From NCBI RefSeq assembly GCF_014270105.1, contig NZ_JACNMF010000001.1, forward strand, positions 861,560-925,559: a stretch of 64,000 nt of DNA, in the 5' to 3' direction. The stretch is from Hyunsoonleella aquatilis (GTDB lineage Bacteria; Bacteroidota; Bacteroidia; Flavobacteriales; Flavobacteriaceae). Made by a program: the position numbers and the translations under genes. The notes under the pieces were generated by a model. That model was given only the letters and a program-made list of their open reading frames with translations, was not told the DNA's origin and ran no database searches. Of this stretch, positions 8,543 through 15,938 are shown in pieces; the first letter of the stretch is position 1, and every line of letters starts with the position of its first letter.

Positions 8543-8681
8543 ACTAAATAACACACTTTTTAGTTCAATGGATTAATTAATTAATATTTGCGTTATGTTG
8601 TTGATGTGGAGACCCCAAATCTAGCACATAATATAAAAGCAAATTAAGAAAAGACCGAGTTTGAGGGAACTCGGTTTTTTT
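8543..8681 (+). ncRNA. Candidate small RNA with rod-like hairpin (6S-like shape)
   Basis: Between the promoter at 8509-8536 and the terminator 8654-8681 (ACCGAGTT/AACTCGGT, T7) the sequence folds into one long interrupted hairpin. Its stems are TTAA 8581-8584/8644-8647, TTTGC 8587-8591/GCAAA 8639-8643, TTATGT 8593-8598/ACATAA 8626-8631, and GAT and TGG against CCA and ATC at the tip. A rod with internal loops, about 140 nt long and with a housekeeping promoter, recalls 6S RNA; a leader or attenuator of the downstream dipeptidase gene is the alternative. Confidence 0.5.
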
Positions 8682-8731
8682 GTGGACTAAACTTTAGCAC
8701 CTCTTTTTTTTTTAAATTAGCTTTCTACTTT

Positions 8732-9397
8732 ATGAAGGCATTTTTATATAGTTTAACATTCTTTCTCTGCAGTTTGATTCATGCGCAGTTACCCGATGGC
8801 TTTGTTTATGTAAATGATGAAATTCCAGATGTTTTAGTGGAATTAAAGTATTACAGCGCAAATAATTTTGTAGGAGAACCTGTTGACGGTTATCATAATA
8901 ACTGTTTGATTTTGACCAAAGCAACTGTTGATGCTCTAAAAAAAGTACAGGCAGAGTTGAAACAGAAAAACCTATGCATAAAGGTATTCGACGGTTATCG
9001 CCCCCAGCGTGCCGTAAACCATTTTATACGATGGGCAAAGGATTTGAAAGACACAATTAACAAAACAAGATTTTATCCAGACATTCTAAAAAGAAATCTA
9101 TTCAAGGCTGGTTATATATCTTCTCATTCAGGCCACTCCAAAGGGAGTACGGTGGATATTACCATTGCCAACTGTGAGACAAAGGCTGAATTGGATATGG
9201 GTAGTATTTTTGATTTTTTTGGGGAACGGTCTTGGGTGAGTTACGAAAATATTTCTGAGGAGCAGAAAAAGAACCGTCAATTGCTTCAAACGGTTATGCT
9301 GAAATATGGCTTTAGAAATTACCCAAAGGAATGGTGGCACTTTACCTTGCGTTTTGAGCCTTTTCCCAATACTTATTTTGATTTTCCCGTGGAATAA
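8732..9397 (+). CDS. D-alanyl-D-alanine dipeptidase, VanX/DdpX-like (peptidase M15)
   Basis: 221 residues with a signal peptide (about 1-19, ending IHA). The zinc site is complete: SGHSKGSTVD (His135, Asp142) and EWWHF near the C-terminus; DGYRP and KYYSANNF are also family marks. It hydrolyses D-Ala-D-Ala dipeptides in the periplasm for wall turnover. Outside vancomycin-resistance clusters such enzymes serve peptide recycling, and no van genes lie nearby. It lies about 50 bases after the terminator of the upstream small-RNA candidate. Confidence 0.9.
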   Translation: MKAFLYSLTFFLCSLIHAQLPDGFVYVNDEIPDVLVELKYYSANNFVGEPVDGYHNNCLILTKATVDALKKVQAELKQKNLCIKVFDGYRPQRAVNHFIRWAKDLKDTINKTRFYPDILKRNLFKAGYISSHSGHSKGSTVDITIANCETKAELDMGSIFDFFGERSWVSYENISEEQKKNRQLLQTVMLKYGFRNYPKEWWHFTLRFEPFPNTYFDFPVE

Positions 9398-9400
9398 AAA

Positions 9401-9437
9401 AAACCTGCTCGTTTTGTTAGAACAGGTTTCATTTTTT
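9401..9437. terminator. Terminator between convergent genes
   Basis: AAACCTG 9401-9407 pairs with CAGGTTT 9423-9429. An A-run precedes and T-runs follow, so it can work for the dipeptidase gene and for the convergent DUF6249 gene. Confidence 0.7.
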
Positions 9438-9457
9438 TGATTGATGAAGATCCATGC

Positions 9458-9796
9458 TTACGATTTATCTAAATCCTTACTCATTTTAAACCCAATGAAT
9501 AGTGCTATTCCGGCCGTCAGGAAGATGGAGCCTGGGTAAACAGCTTCGCCTAAATTAGTGTATTCATCAAGGATTGAGGCGATAAAAACACCAAGTCCAA
9601 TTCCCATTAATAAAATCGAAAGGTTGAGTAAAATGACTTTCCACATGGGCGTTCTGTTGCTTATGCCTTTCATAAAAATACTCGCATCCGCCCCTTTTTC
9701 AATCAGTGCTAAGCGCTCTTTATTTCTGGTTGACAGAAATAGATAGACTACTCCGAACATGGCGGCGAATAAACTAAGTGGGATTAAGATTTCCAT
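9458..9796 (-). CDS. DUF6249-type small membrane protein
   Basis: 112 residues with three hydrophobic segments (residues about 3-22, 52-74 and 85-104). After the first one comes the cytosolic loop STRNKERLALIEKGADASIF, typical of the DUF6249 group that often accompanies ECF sigma genes in Flavobacteria. It is divergent to the sigma factor gene at 9925. Function unknown; a link with the sigma regulon is inferred from position. Confidence 0.75.
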   Translation of the reverse strand: MEILIPLSLFAAMFGVVYLFLSTRNKERLALIEKGADASIFMKGISNRTPMWKVILLNLSILLMGIGLGVFIASILDEYTNLGEAVYPGSIFLTAGIALFIGFKMSKDLDKS

Positions 9797-9924
9797 AATT
9801 ATTTCGTTTTAATTGATTAATTTATTGTTTGTGCTTATGACGAGACACTTTAAGCTTTGGTTACAACTTTTTTTATTTTTTTCTGGATGTAACCTTTCTT
9901 TATAAATTGTCGTCTTACGTAAAA

Positions 9925-10512
9925 ATGACCATCAACGACCAACATTATATAGATTTGACCATTGCAGGCGATACCACCGCATTCTCAATACTGGTGGAAC
10001 GCTATAAAGATTTGGTGTTTACTTTGTGCCTTCGGATGCTTAAAAACAGAGAGGAAGCAGAGGAAGTTGCCCAAGATACGTTTGTAAAAGCATATAAATC
10101 GTTAAATAAATTCAAGGGAAATTCGAAATTTTCAACATGGATATACAAAGTGTGCTACAACTCTTGTTTGGATAATTTAAAGAAGAATAGGAAGTATTTG
10201 AATAATATACCCATTAACGAATATACGACACATGAGGTGAAAACAATCGGCAATGCATTAGACGATCTGGAACAGCAGGAACGTAATAAGTCCATTCAGG
10301 ATTGTATCGGATTATTGCCGAATGAAGATGCATTTTTATTGACCCTATATTATTTTGAAGAATTATCTTTAGACGAGATATCGAAAGTTTTGGGCCTAAA
10401 GACAAATCATATCAAAGTGAAACTATTTAGAAGCCGAAAAAAGTTGGCTCATATTTTAAGAAAGAAATTGGATCCAGAAATATTGGAAAGTTATGAAAGC
10501 GCAGGAGAATAA
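9925..10512 (+). CDS. ECF-type RNA polymerase sigma factor
   Basis: 195 residues. Region 2 is clear (AFSILVERYKDLVFTLCLRMLKNREEAEEVAQDTFVKAYKSL, FSTWIYKVCYNSCLDNLKK). So is region 4 (LPNEDAFLLTLYYFEELSLDEISKVLGLKTNHIKVKLFRSRKKL). An upstream TTG at 9907 gives a longer frame, but the ATG at 9925 puts the N-terminus where the family has it. The next gene starts 20 bases before this stop and encodes a membrane protein, a common sigma/anti-sigma arrangement. Confidence 0.92.
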   Translation: MTINDQHYIDLTIAGDTTAFSILVERYKDLVFTLCLRMLKNREEAEEVAQDTFVKAYKSLNKFKGNSKFSTWIYKVCYNSCLDNLKKNRKYLNNIPINEYTTHEVKTIGNALDDLEQQERNKSIQDCIGLLPNEDAFLLTLYYFEELSLDEISKVLGLKTNHIKVKLFRSRKKLAHILRKKLDPEILESYESAGE

Positions 10513-10906
10513 ACATTTAGATAAGCTAGCAAAACGGATTATTAAGGAGGGTGCATTGGAATCTCCATCTTTAAACTTTGTGGATAATGTAATGCTTCAG
10601 GTTGATGAACTATCCGTAACCAAGGCCACAACTTATAAACCGTTAATCTCCGGGAAAACTTGGGTGGGCATATTAATTACCATAGCCATATGTGCCATAT
10701 TGATTTTTATGTTCGGTAATCCAGAGGAGGGCACAGGTTTTTTGAATAAATTTAATATTGGTGATTTTTCAGATGAGAGGTTATTTAAAAGCTTTTTTGA
10801 GGTCAATCTGTCCAAAACAGTTATTTATGCATTGGTTTTTTTCGGGATAATGCTAAGCTTTCAAATGTCTTTTTTAAAGTATTACTACGATAAAAAAGTT
10901 GAATAA
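10493..10906 (+). CDS. Membrane protein, possible anti-sigma partner
   Basis: 137 residues. A cytosolic N-terminal stretch of about 50 residues is followed by two hydrophobic segments (about 56-74 and 109-130) separated by an extracytoplasmic loop. It overlaps the sigma gene by 20 bases in another frame, so expression is coupled. Such small membrane partners usually bind and restrain the sigma factor, but no zinc HxxxCxxC motif is visible and the family is not recognised. The role is inferred from position. Confidence 0.7.
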   Translation: MKAQENKHLDKLAKRIIKEGALESPSLNFVDNVMLQVDELSVTKATTYKPLISGKTWVGILITIAICAILIFMFGNPEEGTGFLNKFNIGDFSDERLFKSFFEVNLSKTVIYALVFFGIMLSFQMSFLKYYYDKKVE

Positions 10907-10915
10907 AATTATGGT

Positions 10916-11422
10916 TTAGGTTCGGGTAAGTTTGGATATAACTTCCCTGTGTTCTGGGAACCGTTCGATCAATACATTTTGTGAAGGCATATCAAAATCA
11001 CGAAAATCAAACCCTGGGGAAACCGTGCAACCTGCTAGTGCGTAACTGTCGGCTTCAATAACTTCAACTGCAAAATAATATTTGGCGGGCACTACAAATT
11101 GCGGGACACCACCTTTTTCCAAATTATTGCCAATTTCAACTTTTGAATAATCGCCTTCTTCTGAAATCATGTGAAGTAACAGCGGACTTCCCTTATAAAA
11201 ATGCCACATTTCATCTTGCTTAATCCTATGGAAAGCCGAAAAAGTATCCGAAGTCAACAAAAAATAAATGGCAGTGCAATAGTTTCGATCACCGGTAAAA
11301 GTATCACCTAAATTTTCATTAGAAATTATACCGACACTACGATAGGTTTCCTTAAAATAACCACCTTCGGGGTGCGGATTTAGACCTAAAGTCTCTTTAA
11401 TGTGTTGCACCTGCTCAGTCAT
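10916..11422 (-). CDS. Cupin_5 (DUF985) family protein
   Basis: 168 residues. Family marks are LGLNPHPEGGYFKETYRS at the N-terminus, TAIYFLLTSDTFSAFHRIKQDEMWHFYKGSPL in the middle and ALAGCTVSPGFDFRDFDM near the end, forming one cupin barrel. The His/Glu residues in FHRIKQDEMWHF are placed to bind a metal. The enzymatic role of the family is not established. Convergent with the sigma operon, ten bases away. Confidence 0.88.
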   Translation of the reverse strand: MTEQVQHIKETLGLNPHPEGGYFKETYRSVGIISNENLGDTFTGDRNYCTAIYFLLTSDTFSAFHRIKQDEMWHFYKGSPLLLHMISEEGDYSKVEIGNNLEKGGVPQFVVPAKYYFAVEVIEADSYALAGCTVSPGFDFRDFDMPSQNVLIERFPEHREVISKLTRT

Positions 11423-11495
11423 ATTTAAACCAATTTATCTACAAATACGAAGGCGTAATATACTAATTCCTAATCGACTACTATAATTAAAGAAA

Positions 11496-11533
11496 AAATG
11501 CCAAATACTGAAGTGAATTCAATATTTGGCATT
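11496..11533 (-). terminator. Terminator of the alcohol dehydrogenase gene
   Basis: ATGCCAAATA (11498-11507) pairs with TATTTGGCAT (11523-11532), ten perfect pairs. Read on the minus strand, the stem ends in a T-run. Confidence 0.8.
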
Positions 11534-11583
11534 CTAAGGGAAATGATTGTTTATTTAGAAATTTAATAAATTTCTATACAAAA

Positions 11584-12738
11584 CTACATGGCCGCCTTGT
11601 ATATAGCAATGGTGTCCTCTAGGGTTACCTCTCTTGGGTTGCCACCGGTACACACATCTGCCAGTGCATTTGTAGCCATTTCTTCAAAATCTTCCTCTTT
11701 AACCCCAAGTTCTTTTAGTCCAGCGGGTATACCCACAGATTTAGAAAGTGCTTTTATGGCCTCGATTGCGGCGTTTGCGCCCTGGGTATCGCTCATTTCT
11801 AATACGCCAACGCCCATTGCCCTAGCAACTTTTTTTAGTTTATGCGCGCAGGCAGGAATGTTAAATTGCTCAACATGAGGCAGTAAAATGGCATTAGCTA
11901 CACCATGTGGCAAGTCATACATGCCGCCTAATTGGTGGGCCATGGAATGCACAAATCCCAGGCCTGCGTTTGAAAATGCTTGTCCAGCTATAAATTGACC
12001 CCAAGCCATTTTGCTCCTCGCTTCAAGGTCTTTGCCGTCAACCACCGCTTTTTCAAGACTTTGTGAAATTAATTTAATGGCTTCCAAAGCCAAGGCGTCA
12101 GACCATCCAAAGGCACCTTTGGTAACATATGTTTCTATAGCATGCGTAAGGGCGTCCATTCCTGTGGCAGCTGTTAAATCAGCAGGCTTGCCCAGCATTA
12201 GCTTAGGATCGTTTACGGCAATTGAAACTAAACAGTTTTTATCTACCATTACCATTTTGATATGGCGCTTTTCATCGGTTATAACATAATTTATCGTTAC
12301 CTCGCTTGCCGTACCTGCTGTGGTATTTATAGCTATAATGGGCAAGGAAGCATGTTCTGATAAGTGAATACCTTCATAGTCTTCAATATTCCCTCCATTG
12401 GTGGCAAGGATACCGATAGCTTTACCACAATCCTGTGGGGATCCACCGCCAAGAGTCAGTATAAAATCGCAGTCATTTTCTTTTAATAACTCAAGTCCGT
12501 CATTTACATTTTTTACAGTTGGGTTTGGGTGCACATCGTCGAACAGTACAGTTTCGATATTAGATGATTTTACCACATCCAATACAGTTTGGGCAACTCC
12601 TATTTGCACCAAAACTTTATCTGTAACAAAAAGTGCTTTTTTATACGGAAGTGTTTTTAGTTCTTCTCCTAAATCTTCTAAAGCTCCTGGGCCTATTAGG
12701 CTTAACGGTGGTAAATATATTCTTCTGTTTTGTAACAT
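11584..12738 (-). CDS. Iron-containing (group III) alcohol dehydrogenase
   Basis: 384 residues of the Fe-ADH family. The NAD-binding half has GGGSPQDCGKAIG and TTAGTASEVT. The metal half has DALTHAIETYVTKGA, GFVHSMAHQLGG and DLPHGVANAILLPHV, giving the Asp and three His iron/zinc ligands. It oxidises or reduces short-chain alcohols or aldehydes in the cytosol; the FucO/methanol-dehydrogenase-like branch fits best. The true substrate cannot be read. It is a lone gene with its own terminator and a 277-base upstream gap that holds no recognisable gene. Confidence 0.92.
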   Translation of the reverse strand: MLQNRRIYLPPLSLIGPGALEDLGEELKTLPYKKALFVTDKVLVQIGVAQTVLDVVKSSNIETVLFDDVHPNPTVKNVNDGLELLKENDCDFILTLGGGSPQDCGKAIGILATNGGNIEDYEGIHLSEHASLPIIAINTTAGTASEVTINYVITDEKRHIKMVMVDKNCLVSIAVNDPKLMLGKPADLTAATGMDALTHAIETYVTKGAFGWSDALALEAIKLISQSLEKAVVDGKDLEARSKMAWGQFIAGQAFSNAGLGFVHSMAHQLGGMYDLPHGVANAILLPHVEQFNIPACAHKLKKVARAMGVGVLEMSDTQGANAAIEAIKALSKSVGIPAGLKELGVKEEDFEEMATNALADVCTGGNPREVTLEDTIAIYKAAM

Positions 12739-13015
12739 TTTTGTAATTATTTTTAAGATTATTTATGCAATTATTTGCTAGTACAAATGACTAAAATCTT
12801 GTGCTCTATTTTTATGATTTTTGTCACCTATCCGTCGAATCTCAAAAATGTTTTTGCCGTCCGATGTAGTGCCAGTTTTTTAAGCAAAATCTCGGGTGAA
12901 TTGCCCAAGAGTTTAATGGTGGTATTATTGGAACATTGTGCGCTTTTTGAAAAAAAGATACTTAAGAAAAGGCACCATTGATGTGAAGTGGTAGGTTTGA
13001 AAGGGCTACTTAATG

Positions 13016-13654
13016 TTATTGCTTTAGAAAGCGTGATAAAATCTGCCTTTTACGTTTTGGAAGAGCGTCATTGTCGACAATGAGTTTTAGCAACTCGGAA
13101 TTTTTTTCCAAGGCGAAAAGTTGATTGAATAGTTGCCAGGTACTGATGCTGTTCTTTGCTTTTTCGACTAATTCAATTGTGTCGTGCGCTTTTACATAAC
13201 CCTCCTCCAAAATTCGCACGTAAGTACCTGAGTAGCCAAAGTCAATAAACTGTTGAAGGGCGTTTTGGTTCCCGAATTTTACGCCAAACTTAAAACAAGG
13301 CTCTCTAGGTTGTGTAACTTGTACAAGCGCATTTCCAATTTTATAGATGTCGCCAATATGAATCTCTTTTTCGTTTAATCCAGAAACCGTTAGGTTTTCA
13401 CCAAACATACCGCAATTCCAATCCAGATTAGGATAAAGGTTTTTCCAATACCCATAATGCTCAGCCGAAAATAAATAACAGGCCTTAAACTCGCCACCGT
13501 GCACTTTTTTATCTGAAACTTCGTCATTTTTCACACCTTGGTGGCCTAAAAAAATGGCGTGGCTTACAGGCTTTTTGTAGATGCCCGTTGTAACTTCCTT
13601 ACCATTCCAGATGATGGTGGTGGGGTTTGCTATATTGGTGGATAGGATTTTCAA
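13016..13654 (-). CDS. MOSC domain protein, YiiM-like
   Basis: 212 residues with an MOSC beta-barrel (VSHAIFLGHQGVKNDEVSDKKVHGG, MFGENLTVSGL). The cysteine in PREPCFKFG is the molybdenum-cofactor-binding cysteine. A short three-helix tail (STWQLFNQLFALEKN onward) is typical of the YiiM branch, which reduces N-hydroxylated bases in E. coli. The start is TTG at 13654 (residues KILSTNIANP follow at once). A decayed copy of this gene's 5' end lies at 15730-15792. Confidence 0.87.
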   Translation of the reverse strand: MKILSTNIANPTTIIWNGKEVTTGIYKKPVSHAIFLGHQGVKNDEVSDKKVHGGEFKACYLFSAEHYGYWKNLYPNLDWNCGMFGENLTVSGLNEKEIHIGDIYKIGNALVQVTQPREPCFKFGVKFGNQNALQQFIDFGYSGTYVRILEEGYVKAHDTIELVEKAKNSISTWQLFNQLFALEKNSELLKLIVDNDALPKRKRQILSRFLKQ

Positions 13655-13774
13655 CTACTTCGTTTAACGACTCTCATAAAATTTGTTGCAATTTTTCAAA
13701 CTAAAAGTAAGCAAAATATTAACAACTCCGAACTTGTGAATTTTTCCGAAGGAAAAATGAAGGAGTAATAAAAT

Positions 13775-14830
13775 TTATATTTTGTTATGTGCTTTTTTCC
13801 ATATTTCTGTATCCGGGTGAAATTCTTTCCATCCTAACCACCAATGCTTTTCTACGATTATTTCTTTATTCTCATTAATGTCAGAAGCAGTCAGGTAGTC
13901 ACTTGTTTTATTGTACTCTAATTTGATTTTCTTAGGGCCGTAATCGTCCATAAATACATCTAAGCCTTCAATTTCCGATTTGGGATATGCTTTAGAAATA
14001 CCATTGTAATCTATCCCGAATACAGTTTCTCTTACCGGTAAATCCGATAAGTCGGTAAAACCTGGAACCAATACTTTAGGAGTGATAAAATTAATTGCTT
14101 TTAACATGAATTCACGGGAAACATAGCCTTTTCTTGCCTCAATGCATTTAGTAGCAAAATAGGTTTTGGGGTACTTTTTTTTCCACTCACCAAGGGTTGT
14201 ATTTTCTCCTGACACCAAGGTTAATTGACTTCCTTTCATCTTGCCATAAATACACTCTCCTGTAGCTTGTTGCCACAAGCTATGTGTCTTTGTATCATAA
14301 ATAATCATATTCCTTCTCCAAACCCCTGCCACTTTAAAATACAAGTTTTCGTTATTCATTTTTGAATCAAATGCAAGTGCACTTGTACAGATTGCGCAAT
14401 ACGATATGAGTACTGGTTTGTCGTCAATCATATCATTGATAATATGTCTTGGGATGACCACTTCTTCTAATGGATAGGCTACTGCCAAGTGATCAATACT
14501 AATCCCTATTATTTTTGTGCTCTCAGGAAAGTTGTTCGGTATGCCTTTTTCTACTTTTTTAATTTCAGGAAAAAGGAATTTCATATCGAAAAAAAATGAA
14601 AAAAGTAATAATAGCAAGGTGATTGTACCAAACCAGATCAGGGTTATGCTAAAACTGTGGTTGTAAATCGCCAAAGCTAATAACCCTAAGGAAACGATGG
14701 TAAATAATAATCGTTTTTGTTCAAAATAAGAGAAAAACCAAAGGGCAAGTTTTACTTTTCCGAATACTGCCGTTTGCCGACCGAAAGCGATGGCTAATGC
14801 CAATAAAAGTGCTGTTATTGCCAATATCAT
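13775..14830 (-). CDS. DUF3179 membrane protein
   Basis: 351 residues with two or three hydrophobic segments at the N-terminus (about 1-15, 38-55 and 60-80). The DUF3179 domain follows: YPLEEVVIPRHIINDMIDDKPVLISYCAICTSALAFD, WQQATGECIYGKMKG and VFGIDYNGISKAYP. The CAIC cysteines might bind metal or act in redox chemistry, but no function is established. It starts 11 bases after the TetR stop, so the pair is an operon and probably controlled by that repressor. Confidence 0.87.
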   Translation of the reverse strand: MILAITALLLALAIAFGRQTAVFGKVKLALWFFSYFEQKRLLFTIVSLGLLALAIYNHSFSITLIWFGTITLLLLLFSFFFDMKFLFPEIKKVEKGIPNNFPESTKIIGISIDHLAVAYPLEEVVIPRHIINDMIDDKPVLISYCAICTSALAFDSKMNNENLYFKVAGVWRRNMIIYDTKTHSLWQQATGECIYGKMKGSQLTLVSGENTTLGEWKKKYPKTYFATKCIEARKGYVSREFMLKAINFITPKVLVPGFTDLSDLPVRETVFGIDYNGISKAYPKSEIEGLDVFMDDYGPKKIKLEYNKTSDYLTASDINENKEIIVEKHWWLGWKEFHPDTEIWKKAHNKI

Positions 14831-14848
14831 ATCATATCATATCATATA
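14824..14848. repeat. Pentanucleotide repeat ATATC x4
   Basis: Four exact ATATC units plus a partial one span the TetR stop codon and the DUF3179 start codon. The start codon lies in the outermost unit, so changes in copy number would alter spacing between the two genes but not the N-terminus. Confidence 0.85.
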
Positions 14849-15429
14849 TGTTTAGTTTTGCTATACTTCATTATTAGGGCAGATCTCATTAAATCCGTGG
14901 GTATAACATCGCCCATTACCAATACTTGGAACATTATTCCATCAAGGGTAGCCATCAATAGATTGGCTTCGGCTTCATCAAAATTTGAATCTATTTTTTT
15001 AAGCGCGGTTTTTAACTTATTTACTTCTCCAATGTATTTTTTTGAAATCATTTTATTAATGAAATCGAATTTCCCTGTTTGAAGCCCCATTTGAGCCATC
15101 ATTCGAATAACATTCTGTTTCTTGTCAATTAACTCAAAAAAACGTTCAATCGTGCTGATGATTTGGATTTCAGCACTCTGCTCTTTATCCGAAACAATAG
15201 TATTGTCTAAAATTTTAAAAGACCTGTGAATGATTTCGGTCAGTAACTCTTCTTTTGATTTGAAATAATTGTACAGAAGTCCGTTAGAAATTTTGGCTCG
15301 TTCTGCTATTTGTCTGGTAGAAGTATTGAAATACCCCTTAGAGGAGAATAGCTTAAGTGCAACATTAAGAATGTTTTCTTTGCTTGACTCTCGTATTTCT
15401 TCAAATTGTTTTTTTGATTTTGGACTCAT
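14842..15429 (-). CDS. TetR/AcrR family transcriptional regulator
   Basis: 195 residues. The N-terminal helix-turn-helix is typical: ILNVALKLFSSKGYFNTSTRQIAERAKISNGLLYNYFKSKEELL. The C-terminal half is a helical ligand-binding and dimerisation region whose ligand cannot be guessed. It is the first gene of an operon with the DUF3179 membrane protein. A partial palindrome 13 bases upstream of its start suggests autoregulation. Confidence 0.92.
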   Translation of the reverse strand: MSPKSKKQFEEIRESSKENILNVALKLFSSKGYFNTSTRQIAERAKISNGLLYNYFKSKEELLTEIIHRSFKILDNTIVSDKEQSAEIQIISTIERFFELIDKKQNVIRMMAQMGLQTGKFDFINKMISKKYIGEVNKLKTALKKIDSNFDEAEANLLMATLDGIMFQVLVMGDVIPTDLMRSALIMKYSKTKHI

Positions 15430-15620
15430 ATCTATTAATGATTGAACGCTTGCTCAAATATAGTAAATAGTTTTTAATGAGCGATTGGTTAGTGGTGTTC
15501 TTGGATTGAAGATTTAATTGCAAACAATGTTTCCAGGGATATACGCCATTTTAATGGTTTATATCCGACCTTAAAGAAAGTTCGACATTTTAAAAGGTAA
15601 TGCCAAGTTTATAAAAACCA
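15430..15620. other. Intergenic DNA upstream of the tetR gene
   Basis: Apart from the operator-like palindrome at 15442-15457 I see no gene, hairpin or repeat here. The stretch to 15938 continues with the repeat and accessory elements listed separately. Confidence 0.5.
15442..15457. promoter_or_regulatory. Possible TetR operator
   Basis: TTGAACGCTTGCTCAA has matching outer half-sites (TTGAnC / GnTCAA), a pattern common for TetR-family sites, and lies 13 bases upstream of the TetR start. Its inner part is not symmetrical. Confidence 0.4.
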
Positions 15621-15661
15621 AAAAAACCACCCTGCTCTCACAAAGTGGTTTTGGATTTATA
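15621..15661. repeat. 41-bp direct repeat, left copy (contains terminator-like hairpin)
   Basis: Identical in 40 of 41 positions to 16722-16762, at an offset of 1101 bases. It contains AAACCAC / GTGGTTT arms, a hairpin with flanking A and T runs. This copy has no gene ending next to it. Confidence 0.85.
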
Positions 15662-15663
15662 GT

Positions 15664-15732
15664 GTGTCTCGTCCTAAAATAGCGTTACGCTAAACACCAA
15701 GTGTAATGAATAACAATTATACAAAGAGACAC
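15664..15732. mobile_element. Possible miniature element bounded by GTGTCTC / GAGACAC
   Basis: Seven-base inverted repeats (15664-15670 and 15726-15732) enclose about 55 bases that include the short palindrome AGCGTTACGCT. The right end coincides with the point where similarity to the MOSC gene stops. No transposase is present and the arms are short, so this may be chance. Confidence 0.3.
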
Positions 15733-15792
15733 TTGTTTACCGTTCCAAGTAATGGACGCGGGGTTTGCTATGTTGGTGGAGAGGATTTTCAA
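15730..15792 (-). pseudogene. Truncated copy of the MOSC gene 5' end
   Basis: Read on the minus strand from a TTG at 15792, this encodes LKILSTNIANPASITWNGKQV. It agrees with the N-terminus of the MOSC protein at 13654 in 17 of 21 positions. DNA similarity also extends upstream of the start (ttcgtttaacg). It breaks off at the GAGACAC repeat and the frame then runs into an unrelated sequence. It is a remnant of a MOSC paralogue, not a working gene. Confidence 0.75.
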
Positions 15793-15812
15793 GTGGTTCG
15801 TTTAACGGTCTC

Positions 15813-15921
15813 GTATAACCTCAGTTACGAGTTAATATGCGTTAATTTTCGGTTTGGCACAGGCTTTAGCAATTCCGAGTGGATTCGGACGTAGTCGAAT
15901 CCGCCGTAATTGCGGTTATAC
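15813..15921. repeat. attC-like palindromic element
   Basis: The ends are GTATAAC (15813-15819) and GTTATAC (15915-15921), exact inverted copies. Inside, GCAATT 15869-15874 pairs with AATTGC 15908-15913, and GGATTCG 15881-15887 with CGAATCC 15896-15902. It sits just after the 3' end of the abortive-infection gene, where an integron cassette would have its attC. Its internal spacing is not that of a standard attC and no integrase is in the window, so a flavobacterial dispersed palindrome is equally likely. Confidence 0.4.
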
Positions 15922-15938
15922 ATTGTTCTATGCAGTTT

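Noticed and set aside
8732-9397. Part of a vancomycin-resistance cluster
   Set aside because: A VanX-type dipeptidase alone; no VanH, VanA-type ligase or VanRS genes adjoin, and such enzymes are common in wall recycling.
12775-12981. 68-residue plus-strand frame between the alcohol dehydrogenase and MOSC genes
   Set aside because: No recognisable domain or promoter box, and composition like intergenic DNA; it overlaps the likely promoter of the dehydrogenase gene.
15852-15868. TTTGGCACAGGCTTTAGC as a sigma-54 promoter
   Set aside because: The GG to GC distance is 13 rather than 12 bases and it is part of the palindromic repeat.
15706-15894. 62-residue plus-strand frame
   Set aside because: It runs through the MOSC remnant (antisense) and the palindromic element; not a protein-like sequence.
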